A stretch of 64,000 nucleotides of DNA, taken from an uncultured Paraprevotella sp. Lineage in GTDB: Bacteria; Bacteroidota; Bacteroidia; Bacteroidales; Bacteroidaceae. The notes beneath the pieces were generated by a model that saw nothing but the letters and a program-made list of their open reading frames with translations, was not told the origin of the DNA and ran no database searches. The position numbers were made by a program, and so were the translations under genes. Where the stretch lies: positions 175,524-239,523 of the forward strand of contig CALUIS010000002.1 in assembly GCA_944320765.1 (NCBI GenBank). The letters are read 5' to 3'. Below, one piece after another: positions 42,343-51,290 of this stretch. Position 1 is the first letter of the stretch; the number at the start of each line of letters is the position of its first letter.

Positions 42343-43386
42343 GTGAAAGAATTGGTGCGACATATAGAGATATTGCTGCTGGACCACGATTGCGTGGTGG
42401 TCCCGCAAATAGGCGGCTTCGTCACGTGCAACGAACCCGCCAGGTATGTGGAGGAAGAAAACCTGTTCCTCCCCCCTATCCGTACGGTCAGGTTCAACGA
42501 ACGCCTGAAGGCGGACGACGGCTTGCTGGTCCGTTCCTACATGACGGCTTACCGCTGTCCGGAAACGGAAGCCAGGAAAATGCTGGGCGGAGAGATACGC
42601 GACCTGCAGCAGGAACTGTGGGAGAACGGGACGTACGACCTGGGGAGCATCGGCGTGTTGACGCTGGACGGGCATGACGACGTGCAGTTCTCCCCGTGCC
42701 AGGCCGGCACGGTATGCCCCGGGTTCTACGGGCTGGACGCCTTGTTCTTCAAGCCCTGGCAGGCGGAGGGGGCGGAAAGGCCCGCCTTGGACGCGGCACC
42801 GGAAAAGCCGGCGCACGAGGAGAAGGCGGAGGACGGAAAGGACGGGCGGAAAGGCGAAATCACCATCCGCGTGAAAAAGTCCTGGATCCAGGACTTCGCG
42901 GCCGTGGCGGCTGTCGTCCTGCTCTTTTTCCTCATCGCTCCCGAAGTGAAGAACATGGAGCCGTCTGCCGCCAACAAGGCCGAGTTCACGCAACTGATGT
43001 GGATGCCGGCCATGACGGAAGCCGCTCCGGCATTCGCGCCAAAGGATGCCCGGGACGGAAGCGGCGCGCAAGCCATGCCGTCCGGCAAAAGCGTGAACCC
43101 CGAAACGTCGGGGAAAGCCGCGGCGGAAAAGGCCGCCATGCCGGATGCCGTAGAAAGCGGCTATTGCGTGGTGGTGGCCAGTGCCATCTCGGAGAAAAAC
43201 GCCCGGCACTATGTGGAACGCCTGCACAAGGTCGGGCACAAGGAGGCGCAAGTATATAAGAAAGGAAAAATGGTGCGGGTCGTTTTTCCCGGATACGAGA
43301 CGGAATCCCAGGCCTACGCCAAGATGCGCGCGCTCGGCGACGAATCGGAAGAATTCGCGTCCGCCTGGGTCTACAAAATCAAATAA
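42343..43386 (+). CDS. HU/CCDC81-like domain, single TM helix and SPOR domain protein
   Basis: 347 residues, GTG start. Residues 1-~130 are the bacterial CCDC81-type HU fold: ELVRHIEILLLDHDCVVVPQIGGFVTC and later YDLGSIGVLTLDGHDDVQFSPC. A charged linker (~147-178) leads to one transmembrane helix (FAAVAAVVLLFFLIAP, ~183-198). The periplasmic Ala/Pro linker ends in a SPOR domain (~268-345: YCVVVASAISEKNARHYVERL, QVYKKGKMVRVVFPGYE). SPOR domains bind peptidoglycan lacking stem peptides at division sites, so the protein joins a cytoplasmic HU-like domain to the cell wall. First gene of a four-gene operon. Confidence 0.87.
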   Translation: MKELVRHIEILLLDHDCVVVPQIGGFVTCNEPARYVEEENLFLPPIRTVRFNERLKADDGLLVRSYMTAYRCPETEARKMLGGEIRDLQQELWENGTYDLGSIGVLTLDGHDDVQFSPCQAGTVCPGFYGLDALFFKPWQAEGAERPALDAAPEKPAHEEKAEDGKDGRKGEITIRVKKSWIQDFAAVAAVVLLFFLIAPEVKNMEPSAANKAEFTQLMWMPAMTEAAPAFAPKDARDGSGAQAMPSGKSVNPETSGKAAAEKAAMPDAVESGYCVVVASAISEKNARHYVERLHKVGHKEAQVYKKGKMVRVVFPGYETESQAYAKMRALGDESEEFASAWVYKIK

Positions 43387-43404
43387 ACCCATACCCACAG
43401 TATT

Positions 43405-43941
43405 ATGAAAAGAGTGCGATGCCCGAAATGTGACAACTACATCACTTTCGACGAGACACAATACGAGGACGGGCAGTCGCTCGTCTTTGAATGCCCCGAG
43501 TGCCGCAAGCAGTTTGCCATACGTATCGGGAAATCCAAGCTCAAGGCCCCGCAAAAGGAAGAGCGTCCGGACGAGGCGGAAGGCGCCTACGGCAGCATAG
43601 TGGTCGTGGAGAACGTGTTCCACTACAAGCAGGTGCTGCCCCTGCAGCTGGGAGAGAATGTCATCGGACGCTACGTGAAAGGCACTTCCATCTCACTGCC
43701 CATCGAGACCAACGACCCGAGCATGGACACCAAGCATTGCATCATCCATGTGAAGCGGGACAAGAACGGGCGGCTGGCCTATATCCTCCGCGACGCGCCG
43801 AGCAACACCGGCACATTCTACATGAACGACATCCTCACAGACTACGACCGCGTCCGCCTGGAGGACGGCAGCATCGTCACCATCGGGGCCACCACGCTGA
43901 TTCTGCGGGCCGCCCCGGAAGAATCCACCCAAGACTCCTGA
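43405..43941 (+). CDS. zinc-ribbon and FHA domain protein
   Basis: 178 residues. An N-terminal zinc ribbon uses C6xxC9 and C30xxC33. After a charged linker, the FHA domain runs ~80-168. NVIGRYV holds the Gly-Arg pair, DPSMDTKHCIIHV the Ser/His of the phosphothreonine site, and NTGTFYMNDIL the Asn-Gly-Thr-Asn loop. It should bind a phosphothreonine partner in the cytoplasm. It follows the HU-SPOR gene by 18 bases and precedes tex by 6, suggesting a shared envelope or growth-related job, which is inference. No Ser/Thr kinase is in the operon. Confidence 0.88.
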   Translation: MKRVRCPKCDNYITFDETQYEDGQSLVFECPECRKQFAIRIGKSKLKAPQKEERPDEAEGAYGSIVVVENVFHYKQVLPLQLGENVIGRYVKGTSISLPIETNDPSMDTKHCIIHVKRDKNGRLAYILRDAPSNTGTFYMNDILTDYDRVRLEDGSIVTIGATTLILRAAPEESTQDS

Positions 43942-43947
43942 CAGCCC

Positions 43948-46071
43948 ATGCAAACCGAACTGAGCAAAATGGTTGCCGCCTCCCTCGGCATCGCGGAGAG
44001 GCAAGTGGCACACACGCTGGACCTGCTGGAAGGCGGGGCCACCATCCCCTTCATCAGCCGCTACCGGAAAGAAGCCACGGGAGGACTCGACGAAGTGCAG
44101 ATAGAAGAAATCAAGAACACATACGGCAAACTGACGGAAATCGGGAAACGGAAAGAAACGGTCCTGGCCGCCATCGAGGCGCAAGGCAAACTGACCGACG
44201 ACCTGCGCCGGAGGATCGGGAACTGCTGGGACGCCACCGAACTGGAAGACATCTACCTGCCCTACAAGCCCAAGCGGCGCACACGGGCCGAAATCGCCCG
44301 CCAGAAAGGCCTGGAACCTCTGGCCACGCTCATCGCCATGCAGCGCACCCCCCGCATCCGGGAAGCCGCAAGGCGGTACGTGAACGGAGAAGTGAAGGAC
44401 GTGGACGAAGCCCTGGCCGGCGCGTCGGACATCCTGGCCGAACAGTTCAACGAGAACGAACGTTGCCGGAACTGCGTGCGCCAGCAGTTCCGCCGGGGAG
44501 CGGTCATCACCTCCAAGGTGGTGAAAGGAAAGGAAGAGGAAGGTGCCAAATACCGCGACTATTTCGACTTCAGCGAACCGCTGAGACGCTGCTCGTCCCA
44601 CAGGCTGCTGGCCTTGCGGCGCGGAGAGGCGGAAGGCATACTGAGGGTGGGCATCTCGCCCGACGACGAGGCCTGCATCGAGGGGATGAGCCGCTTCGCC
44701 GTCAAAGGGGACAACGAATGCAGCCGATTGGTAGCATCCGCGCTTACAGACAGTTACAAACGGCTGATTAAACCTTCCATCGAGACGGAGTTCGCTGCGG
44801 CCTCCAAGCAGAAAGCCGACGAGGAAGCCATCCGGGTGTTCGCGCAGAACCTGCACCAGCTGCTCCTGGCACCCCCGTTGGGACAGAAAAGGACGCTGGG
44901 CATCGACCCGGGATTCCGGACGGGATGCAAGGTAGTCTGCCTGGACGCGCAAGGCAACCTGCTGCACAACGAGACGATTTACCCCCATCCGCCCCGCAAC
45001 GAATACGCCCAGGCGCAACGGAAGCTGCAGAAGCTGGTGGAACAGTACGACATACAGGCCGTCGCCATAGGGAACGGCACGGCCAGCCGCGAGACGGAAA
45101 GCTTCGTGCAGTCCGTGCGCTTCGACCGCCCCGTGGAGGCTTTCGTGGTGAGCGAGGACGGGGCGTCGGTTTATTCGGCCTCCAAAACCGCCCGCGAGGA
45201 GTTTCCGGACTACGACGTGACGGTGCGCGGGGCCGTGTCCATCGCCCGCAGGCTGATGGACCCGTTGGCCGAACTGGTCAAAATCGACCCCAAGTCGATT
45301 GGCGTGGGGCAGTACCAGCACGACGTGGACCAGACACGGCTGAAGGAATCGCTGAACCGCACGGTGGAATCGTGCGTGAACGCCGTGGGGGTGAACGTGA
45401 ACACGGCCAGCCGCCAGCTGCTCACCTACGTGTCCGGCCTCGGGCCGCAACTGGCACAGAACATCGTGGACTACCGCAAGGAGAACGGGCCGTTCCGCAC
45501 GCGCCGCGACCTGATGGACGTACACCGCATGGGGGCCAAGGCTTTCGAGCAATGCGCCGGTTTCCTCCGCATCCCGGACGGCACCGACCCGCTGGACAAC
45601 ACGGCCGTACACCCAGAACGGTACGCCCTCGTGGAGCACATGGCCCGCGACGCGGGCGCCTCCGTGGAGGAACTCATCCGCGACAAGGAGCTGCGCCGCC
45701 GCATCCCGCTGGACCGCTATGTAACGGAGGACTGCGGTCTCCCTACCCTGCACGACATCATGGAAGAGCTGGACAAGCCGGGACGGGACCCGCGTGAAAA
45801 GATCAAAGCCTTCTCGTTCGACCCGAACATGCATACGATGGACGACCTGAGGGAAGGGATGGTCCTGCCGGGCATCGTCTCCAACATCACGAACTTCGGC
45901 TGCTTCGTGGACATCGGGGTACACGAAAAAGGGCTGGTACACATCTCCCAACTGGCCGACCGCTATGTGAAAGACCCGAACGAAGTGGTCTCGCTCCACC
46001 AGCAGGTGACCGTCCGGGTGCTTCAGGTGGACAAGGAACGCAATCGCATCTCACTGACGTTGAAAATCTGA
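43948..46071 (+). CDS. tex: Tex-family S1 RNA-binding protein
   Basis: 707 residues. Tex N-terminal helical block ~1-190 (ATIPFISRYRKEATGGLDEVQIEEI is diagnostic). YqgF-like domain ~310-445 (LGIDPGFRTGCKVVCLD, VAIGNGTASRETE), helix-hairpin-helix region ~490-560 (NTASRQLLTYVSGLGPQLAQNIVDYR). C-terminal S1 domain ~630-707 (GMVLPGIVSNITNFGCFVDIG). Slightly shorter than E. coli YhgF but complete. It binds nucleic acids at transcription complexes. Operon member, 6 bases after the FHA gene. Confidence 0.95.
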   Translation: MQTELSKMVAASLGIAERQVAHTLDLLEGGATIPFISRYRKEATGGLDEVQIEEIKNTYGKLTEIGKRKETVLAAIEAQGKLTDDLRRRIGNCWDATELEDIYLPYKPKRRTRAEIARQKGLEPLATLIAMQRTPRIREAARRYVNGEVKDVDEALAGASDILAEQFNENERCRNCVRQQFRRGAVITSKVVKGKEEEGAKYRDYFDFSEPLRRCSSHRLLALRRGEAEGILRVGISPDDEACIEGMSRFAVKGDNECSRLVASALTDSYKRLIKPSIETEFAAASKQKADEEAIRVFAQNLHQLLLAPPLGQKRTLGIDPGFRTGCKVVCLDAQGNLLHNETIYPHPPRNEYAQAQRKLQKLVEQYDIQAVAIGNGTASRETESFVQSVRFDRPVEAFVVSEDGASVYSASKTAREEFPDYDVTVRGAVSIARRLMDPLAELVKIDPKSIGVGQYQHDVDQTRLKESLNRTVESCVNAVGVNVNTASRQLLTYVSGLGPQLAQNIVDYRKENGPFRTRRDLMDVHRMGAKAFEQCAGFLRIPDGTDPLDNTAVHPERYALVEHMARDAGASVEELIRDKELRRRIPLDRYVTEDCGLPTLHDIMEELDKPGRDPREKIKAFSFDPNMHTMDDLREGMVLPGIVSNITNFGCFVDIGVHEKGLVHISQLADRYVKDPNEVVSLHQQVTVRVLQVDKERNRISLTLKI

Positions 46072-46078
46072 CAAGGAC

Positions 46079-46885
46079 ATGAAATACAAGCTCTTGGTTT
46101 TGGACCTGGACGGCACGCTGACCAACCAGAAGAAGGAAATCACACCGCACACCCGCGAGACCCTCATCAGGGCGCAGGAGAAAGGCGTGAGAATCGTATT
46201 GGCCTCCGGCCGGCCCACTTACGGCATCGCGCCTTTGGCCGAAGAACTGCGCCTCGGTGACTTCGAGGGCTATATCCTTTCGTACAACGGGGGGCAAATC
46301 ATAGACTGGACGACCAAGGAACTGATGTACGAGAACGAACTCGACCCCGAAGTCTATCCCTACCTGCACGAATGCGCCCGGAAAAACGGATTCATCATCC
46401 TCAGCTACAAGGACGAATACATCGTGTCGGAAGACGCGGGCGACCCCTATGTGCAGCATGAGGCTTTCCTGAACAAGATGCCGAGCATCACCGTGCCGGA
46501 TTTCCTGGAAGCCATCAACTTCCCCGTGCCCAAATGCCTGATTGTGGGCAAGCCCAAACCTTTGGCCGTACTGGAACGGAAAATGAAGCAGGACTTGGAA
46601 GGCAGGATGAACGTGTTCCGCTCCGAGCCTTTCTTCCTGGAACTCGTGCCCAACGGAATCGACAAGGCCCGCAGCTTGTCCGTGCTGCTGGACAAGCTGG
46701 GAATGACACGGGAAGAGATGGTGGCCGTGGGAGACGGGTTCAACGACCTGTCCATGATACAGTTCGCGGGGCTGGGAGTGGCCATGGCCAATGCCCAGGA
46801 AGTCGTGAAGCAGCACGCGGACTACATCACCCTCTCGAACGAGGAAGACGGTGTGGCCGCCGTGGTGGAACGTTTTTTCAGCTGA
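46079..46885 (+). CDS. Cof-type HAD-IIB family phosphatase (second paralogue)
   Basis: 268 residues. VLDLDGTLTNQKK has the nucleophile Asp9 and Asp11, LASGRPTYGI motif II, NGIDKARSLSVLLDKLG motif III Lys and GDGFNDLSMIQF motif IV. The C2B cap lies between. More like the YidA/Cof group than the paralogue at 828. Last gene of the HU-SPOR operon, 7 bases after tex. It converges on rlmD with 25 bases between and no strong hairpin. Confidence 0.9.
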   Translation: MKYKLLVLDLDGTLTNQKKEITPHTRETLIRAQEKGVRIVLASGRPTYGIAPLAEELRLGDFEGYILSYNGGQIIDWTTKELMYENELDPEVYPYLHECARKNGFIILSYKDEYIVSEDAGDPYVQHEAFLNKMPSITVPDFLEAINFPVPKCLIVGKPKPLAVLERKMKQDLEGRMNVFRSEPFFLELVPNGIDKARSLSVLLDKLGMTREEMVAVGDGFNDLSMIQFAGLGVAMANAQEVVKQHADYITLSNEEDGVAAVVERFFS

Positions 46886-46910
46886 CCACACCCTCTTTTC
46901 TGATACAGCC

Positions 46911-48344
46911 CTACCCCGCCGTGGCCTCCCTCCTCACCAGCAAGACCACGTTTTCCACATGCTGCGTGTGGGGGAACATGTCCACCGGACGCACTGCCGC
47001 CACCTTATACTCCGCATCCAACAAGGCCAAGTCCCTCGCTTGCGTGGCCGGGTTGCAGCTGACATAGACGATGCGCCGGGGGGCGGCGGACAGGATGGTG
47101 TCCACCACATCCTTGTGCATGCCGGCCCTCGGCGGGTCTGTGATAATCACATCAGGCTGTCCGTGAGCGGATATGAACTCTTTGTTCAAGATGTCCTTCA
47201 TGTCTCCGGCAAAGAACGACGTGTTGCCGACACCGTTGATTTGCGAGTTGACCTTAGCGTCTTCAATGGCCTCCGGCACGTATTCGATGCCGATGACTTT
47301 CCGCGCCCGGGACGCCACGAAATTGGCTATCGTGCCGGTACCCGTATAAAGGTCGTACACCAGCTCTTCCCCTGTCAGTCCGGCAAACTCCCGCGCCACC
47401 TTGTACAATTCATACGCCTGCTCCGTGTTCGTCTGGTAGAAGCTCTTCGGCCCCACCTTGAACTTCAACCCTTCCATCTGCAGGAAGATGTGGTCCTCCC
47501 CCTTATAAGTGACCACTTCCAGGTCACCGATGGTGTCGTTGTACTTCTGGTTGTTCACATATAATAAAGAGGTAATCTCCGGAAACGTCTCTCCCAAAGC
47601 GTCCATCAGCCCTTCCGCCTGACGCTGCTCCTCTTCATTCGTGATGCAAAACTGCATCAGCAACATCAGTCCGCCCGTATTGGAAGTGCGTACCATCATG
47701 TTGCGCAACAGTCCCGCATGTTCGCGCTGGTCGTGGAACGTCAGGTTGTGCGCATAGCCATAATCCCGGATGAAGTTGCGGATTTTGTTGTTGACATCAT
47801 CCATCAGTCGGCATTGCTCAATGGGCAATATCTTGTCGAACGAACCTGAGGTGTGGAACCCCACCGCCCCTTTCGGCTCATAGCTCTCCCCTGCCGCAAT
47901 CTCTTCCGGCGTGAGCCACCTCTTGTTCGAGAACCCGAACTCCAGCTTGTTGCGATATTCCTCCGTCTTTTTGGAACCTAAAATAGGCAGGACTCCGTCA
48001 AGTTCCACCTTGCCGATCCGCGTCAGGCAGTCCAACACCTGCTTCTGCTTGTGTTTCAGTTGCTCCTCATAAGGCAGGCATTGCCATTTGCACCCTCCGC
48101 AGACTCCGAAATGAGGGCAGAATGGCACAGCCCGCTTAGGGGAATAGTGATGAAAATTCACCGCCACCGCCTCGCAATAACTGTGCTTTTTCTTCTGGAT
48201 TTTCAAGTCCACCACATCTCCAGGCACGACAAAGGGGACAAAGACAACCATGTCATCCACTCTGGCCAAAGCCTTGCCCTCGGCCGCCACGTCCGTAATG
48301 GTAACATTCTCTAAAATAGGGTATTCTTTTCTTTTGCGGGTCAT
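46911..48344 (-). CDS. rlmD: 23S rRNA (uracil-5-)-methyltransferase RlmD/RumA type
   Basis: 477 residues from the ATG at 48344; the 38 codons upstream cross the -7 box. TRAM domain ~10-60 (ILENVTITDVAAEGKALARVDD). The [4Fe-4S] cysteines are Cys76, Cys82, Cys85 and Cys89 (CPHFGVCGGCKWQC). The SAM-binding half has LVYDLYTGTGTIANFVA, DPPRAGMHKD and the nucleophile Cys430 in VYVSCNPATQARDL. It makes 5-methyluridine in 23S rRNA (or in tRNA for related enzymes). It shares its promoter region with ppdK in the opposite direction. Confidence 0.93.
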   Translation of the reverse strand: MTRKRKEYPILENVTITDVAAEGKALARVDDMVVFVPFVVPGDVVDLKIQKKKHSYCEAVAVNFHHYSPKRAVPFCPHFGVCGGCKWQCLPYEEQLKHKQKQVLDCLTRIGKVELDGVLPILGSKKTEEYRNKLEFGFSNKRWLTPEEIAAGESYEPKGAVGFHTSGSFDKILPIEQCRLMDDVNNKIRNFIRDYGYAHNLTFHDQREHAGLLRNMMVRTSNTGGLMLLMQFCITNEEEQRQAEGLMDALGETFPEITSLLYVNNQKYNDTIGDLEVVTYKGEDHIFLQMEGLKFKVGPKSFYQTNTEQAYELYKVAREFAGLTGEELVYDLYTGTGTIANFVASRARKVIGIEYVPEAIEDAKVNSQINGVGNTSFFAGDMKDILNKEFISAHGQPDVIITDPPRAGMHKDVVDTILSAAPRRIVYVSCNPATQARDLALLDAEYKVAAVRPVDMFPHTQHVENVVLLVRREATAG

Positions 48345-48385
48345 ATCGCATTTTACATTTTTGAGTCCAACTTCTATTTCCGCGA

Positions 48386-48393
48386 CAAAAGTA
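48386..48393 (-). promoter_or_regulatory. -7 box TACTTTTG for rlmD
   Basis: Minus-strand TACTTTTG, 41 bases before the ATG at 48344. Confidence 0.5.
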
Positions 48394-48425
48394 GCACTTT
48401 TTTTGCATTTTTTTCCGTTTTTCCT

Positions 48426-48455
48426 TTTGCAGCCCATTTTTTTTGAGTAGTTTTG
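48426..48455 (+). promoter_or_regulatory. promoter of ppdK (TTTG-N18-TAGTTTTG)
   Basis: TTTG at 48426-48429, 18-base spacer, TAGTTTTG at 48448-48455; the ATG at 48500 follows a 44-base leader. Confidence 0.75.
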
Positions 48456-48499
48456 CACAAGTTCATTTTGTTAACTAACTAAAAAGTAAACTTTGAAAA

Positions 48500-51220
48500 A
48501 TGAGTGAAAAAAGAGTTTATACTTTTGGAAACGGGCAGGCCGAAGGCAATGCCCAGATGAGAGAGAAACTGGGTGGAAAAGGTGCGAACCTTGCCGAGAT
48601 GAACCTTATCGGCATTCCTGTGCCTCCGGGCTTCACTATCGCCACGGACGTGTGCAACGAATACTATGAAGTAGGACAAGAAAAAATCACGGAACTCCTT
48701 CAAGATGAGGTCAACGCGGCGGTGGCTCACATTGAGAAGCTGATGAACAGCAAGTTCGGCAACGTGGACAACCCGCTTTTGGTTTCGGTACGTTCCGGCG
48801 CACGCGCGTCCATGCCGGGTATGATGGATACCATCCTCAACTTGGGCCTGAACGACGAGGTGGCAGAAGGAATGGTGAAGAAGACCGGGAATCCGCATTT
48901 CGTGTACGACTCTTACCGCCGCTTCGTACAGATGTACGGTGATGTCGTGCTGGGCATGAAACCAGTGAACAAGGAAGACATCGACCCGTTCGAGGCCATT
49001 ATAGAAGAGGTGAAGGCCATCCGGGGCATCAAACTGGACAAGGACTTGTCCGTGGATGAGCTGAAAGACTTGGTGGAACGCTTCAAGAAAGCCATCAAGG
49101 AACAGACCGGGAAGGACTTCCCGACCGACCCGATGGAACAGCTCTGGGGCGCCATCTGCGCCGTGTTCCGCAGCTGGATGAACGAACGTGCCATCCTTTA
49201 CCGCAAGATGGAAGGCATACCCGACGAATGGGGTACGGCCGTTTCCGTCATGGCCATGGTGTTCGGCAACATGGGCGAGACATCCGCCACCGGCGTTTGC
49301 TTCAGCCGCGATGCAGCCACAGGCGAGAATATCTTCAACGGTGAATATCTGGTGAACGCACAAGGCGAAGACGTGGTGGCCGGAATCCGCACGCCGCAAC
49401 AAATTACAAAGGAAGGCTCACGCCGCTGGGCGGCCTTGCAGGGCATTTCAGAAGAGGAACGTGCCAGCAAGTATCCCTCAATGGAGGAAGCCATGCCCGA
49501 AATCTACAAGGAACTGGATGCCATCCAGACCAAACTGGAAAACCATTACCACGACATGCAGGATATGGAGTTCACGGTGCAGGAAGGCAAGCTTTGGTTC
49601 CTGCAGACCCGTAACGGCAAGCGCACTGGTACGGCTATGGTCAAAATAGCGATGGACCTGGTACGGGAAGGCTTGATTGATGAAAAGACCGCCCTGCTGC
49701 GCTGCGAGCCGCAAAAATTGGACGAACTGCTCCACCCCGTGTTCGACAAGGATGCGCTGAAGAAGGCCAAGGTCATCACTCAGGGCCTGCCCGCTTCTCC
49801 GGGTGCCGCATGCGGACAGATCGTGTTCCATGCCGATGATGCCCAAAAATGGCATGATGACGGACATCGCGTCGTGATGGTCCGCATCGAGACCTCGCCC
49901 GAAGACCTTGCCGGCATGTCTGCCGCCGAAGGTATCCTGACGGCCCGTGGCGGTATGACATCCCATGCGGCCGTAGTGGCCCGCGGTATGGGTAAATGCT
50001 GCGTTTCCGGTGCCGGTGCCATCAACGTGAACTATAAGAACAAGACGGTGGAAATCGAAGGCGTGGTATATAAGGAAGGTGACTTCATCTCCCTGAACGG
50101 CTCCACCGGACAGGTGTATGCCGGCGAGATTCCGACCAAGGCCGCAGAGCTTTCAGGTGATTTCAAAGCCTTGATGGACTTGTGCGACAAATACACCAAG
50201 CTCCAGGTCCGCACAAATGCCGACACCCCGCATGACGCCCAAGTGGCACGTGCTTTCGGTGCGAAAGGTATCGGCCTGACCCGTACGGAGCACATGTTCT
50301 TCGAAGACCAGAAGATTGTGGCCATGCGCGAAATGATTCTGGCCAACAGCGTGGAAGGCCGTAAGAAAGCATTGGAGAAACTGCTTCCTTACCAGAAAAG
50401 TGACTTCAAGGGCATCTTGGAAGCCATGGACGGCTGTCCGGTGAACATCCGCCTGCTCGATCCCCCACTCCATGAATTTGTACCCCATGATTTGCAAGGA
50501 CAGAAGAAGATGGCTGAAGAAATGGGTGTCAGCGTGGAGGAAATCCAGCAGCGTGTGTCCTGCCTGGCGGAGAACAACCCGATGCTGGGCCATCGCGGAT
50601 GCCGTCTGGGCATCACTTTCCCCGAAATCACAGCCATGCAGACCCGTGCGATCTTAGGCGCGGCATGTGAGCTGAAGAAAGAAGGAAAGAATCCGATGCC
50701 GGAAATCATGGTCCCCTTGGTGGGCATCTTGTATGAACTCAAACAACAGAAGGAAGTGATTCTGGCCACAGCCAAGGAAGTGTTCGCGGAAGAGGGTATC
50801 GAAGTTCCGTTCGAAATCGGCACGATGATTGAGACACCGCGCGCGGCCCTGACTGCCGACAGAATCGCATCGGAAGCCGAATACTTCTCCTTTGGTACGA
50901 ACGACCTGACCCAGATGACATTCGGCTACTCCCGTGACGACATCGCCAGCTTCCTGCCGGTATACCTGGAAAAGAAAATCCTGAAGGTAGACCCGTTCCA
51001 GGTGCTGGACCAGAATGGCGTAGGCCAACTCATCAAGATGGCCGTAGAGAAAGGACGCAGCGTGCGTCCGAACCTCCGCACCGGTATCTGCGGCGAACAC
51101 GGCGGCGAGCCGACATCTGTCAAATTCTGCGCCAAGATAGGCATGAACTATGCTTCATGCTCGCCTTTCCGCGTGCCCATCGCACGCCTGGCGGCGGCGC
51201 AGGCTGCGGTAGAAAACTGA
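48500..51220 (+). CDS. ppdK: pyruvate, phosphate dikinase
   Basis: 906 residues. N-terminal ATP-grasp region (YTFGNGQAEGNAQMREKLGGKGANLAEM, VRSGARASMPGMMDT). Swivelling phosphohistidine domain with His489 in GGMTSHAAVVARGMGKC. C-terminal PEP/pyruvate TIM barrel with IGLTRTEHMF, GTNDLTQMTFGYSRDD and the catalytic Cys864 in GICGEHGGEP. It interconverts ATP, pyruvate and phosphate with AMP, PEP and pyrophosphate, linking glycolysis and gluconeogenesis in anaerobes. Full family length, monocistronic, with a strong terminator at 51242. Confidence 0.97.
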   Translation: MSEKRVYTFGNGQAEGNAQMREKLGGKGANLAEMNLIGIPVPPGFTIATDVCNEYYEVGQEKITELLQDEVNAAVAHIEKLMNSKFGNVDNPLLVSVRSGARASMPGMMDTILNLGLNDEVAEGMVKKTGNPHFVYDSYRRFVQMYGDVVLGMKPVNKEDIDPFEAIIEEVKAIRGIKLDKDLSVDELKDLVERFKKAIKEQTGKDFPTDPMEQLWGAICAVFRSWMNERAILYRKMEGIPDEWGTAVSVMAMVFGNMGETSATGVCFSRDAATGENIFNGEYLVNAQGEDVVAGIRTPQQITKEGSRRWAALQGISEEERASKYPSMEEAMPEIYKELDAIQTKLENHYHDMQDMEFTVQEGKLWFLQTRNGKRTGTAMVKIAMDLVREGLIDEKTALLRCEPQKLDELLHPVFDKDALKKAKVITQGLPASPGAACGQIVFHADDAQKWHDDGHRVVMVRIETSPEDLAGMSAAEGILTARGGMTSHAAVVARGMGKCCVSGAGAINVNYKNKTVEIEGVVYKEGDFISLNGSTGQVYAGEIPTKAAELSGDFKALMDLCDKYTKLQVRTNADTPHDAQVARAFGAKGIGLTRTEHMFFEDQKIVAMREMILANSVEGRKKALEKLLPYQKSDFKGILEAMDGCPVNIRLLDPPLHEFVPHDLQGQKKMAEEMGVSVEEIQQRVSCLAENNPMLGHRGCRLGITFPEITAMQTRAILGAACELKKEGKNPMPEIMVPLVGILYELKQQKEVILATAKEVFAEEGIEVPFEIGTMIETPRAALTADRIASEAEYFSFGTNDLTQMTFGYSRDDIASFLPVYLEKKILKVDPFQVLDQNGVGQLIKMAVEKGRSVRPNLRTGICGEHGGEPTSVKFCAKIGMNYASCSPFRVPIARLAAAQAAVEN

Positions 51221-51241
51221 TATAGACTTGAATAAAATACG

Positions 51242-51276
51242 GCGGTAGGCTGCCTTCAACGCAGCCTACCGCTTTA
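51242..51276 (+). terminator. terminator after ppdK
   Basis: 12-bp arms GCGGTAGGCTGC (51242-51253) and GCAGCCTACCGC (51261-51272), loop CTTCAAC, then TTTA. The MATE gene begins only 15 bases later, so it may also act as a leader hairpin. Confidence 0.8.
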
Positions 51277-51290
51277 TTGTAAACCGACGA

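Noticed and set aside
43693..45999. A 768-codon open frame on the strand opposite tex
   Set aside because: It mirrors the codon phase of tex, has biased Arg/His/Val-rich composition and no family motif; GC-rich third positions create it.
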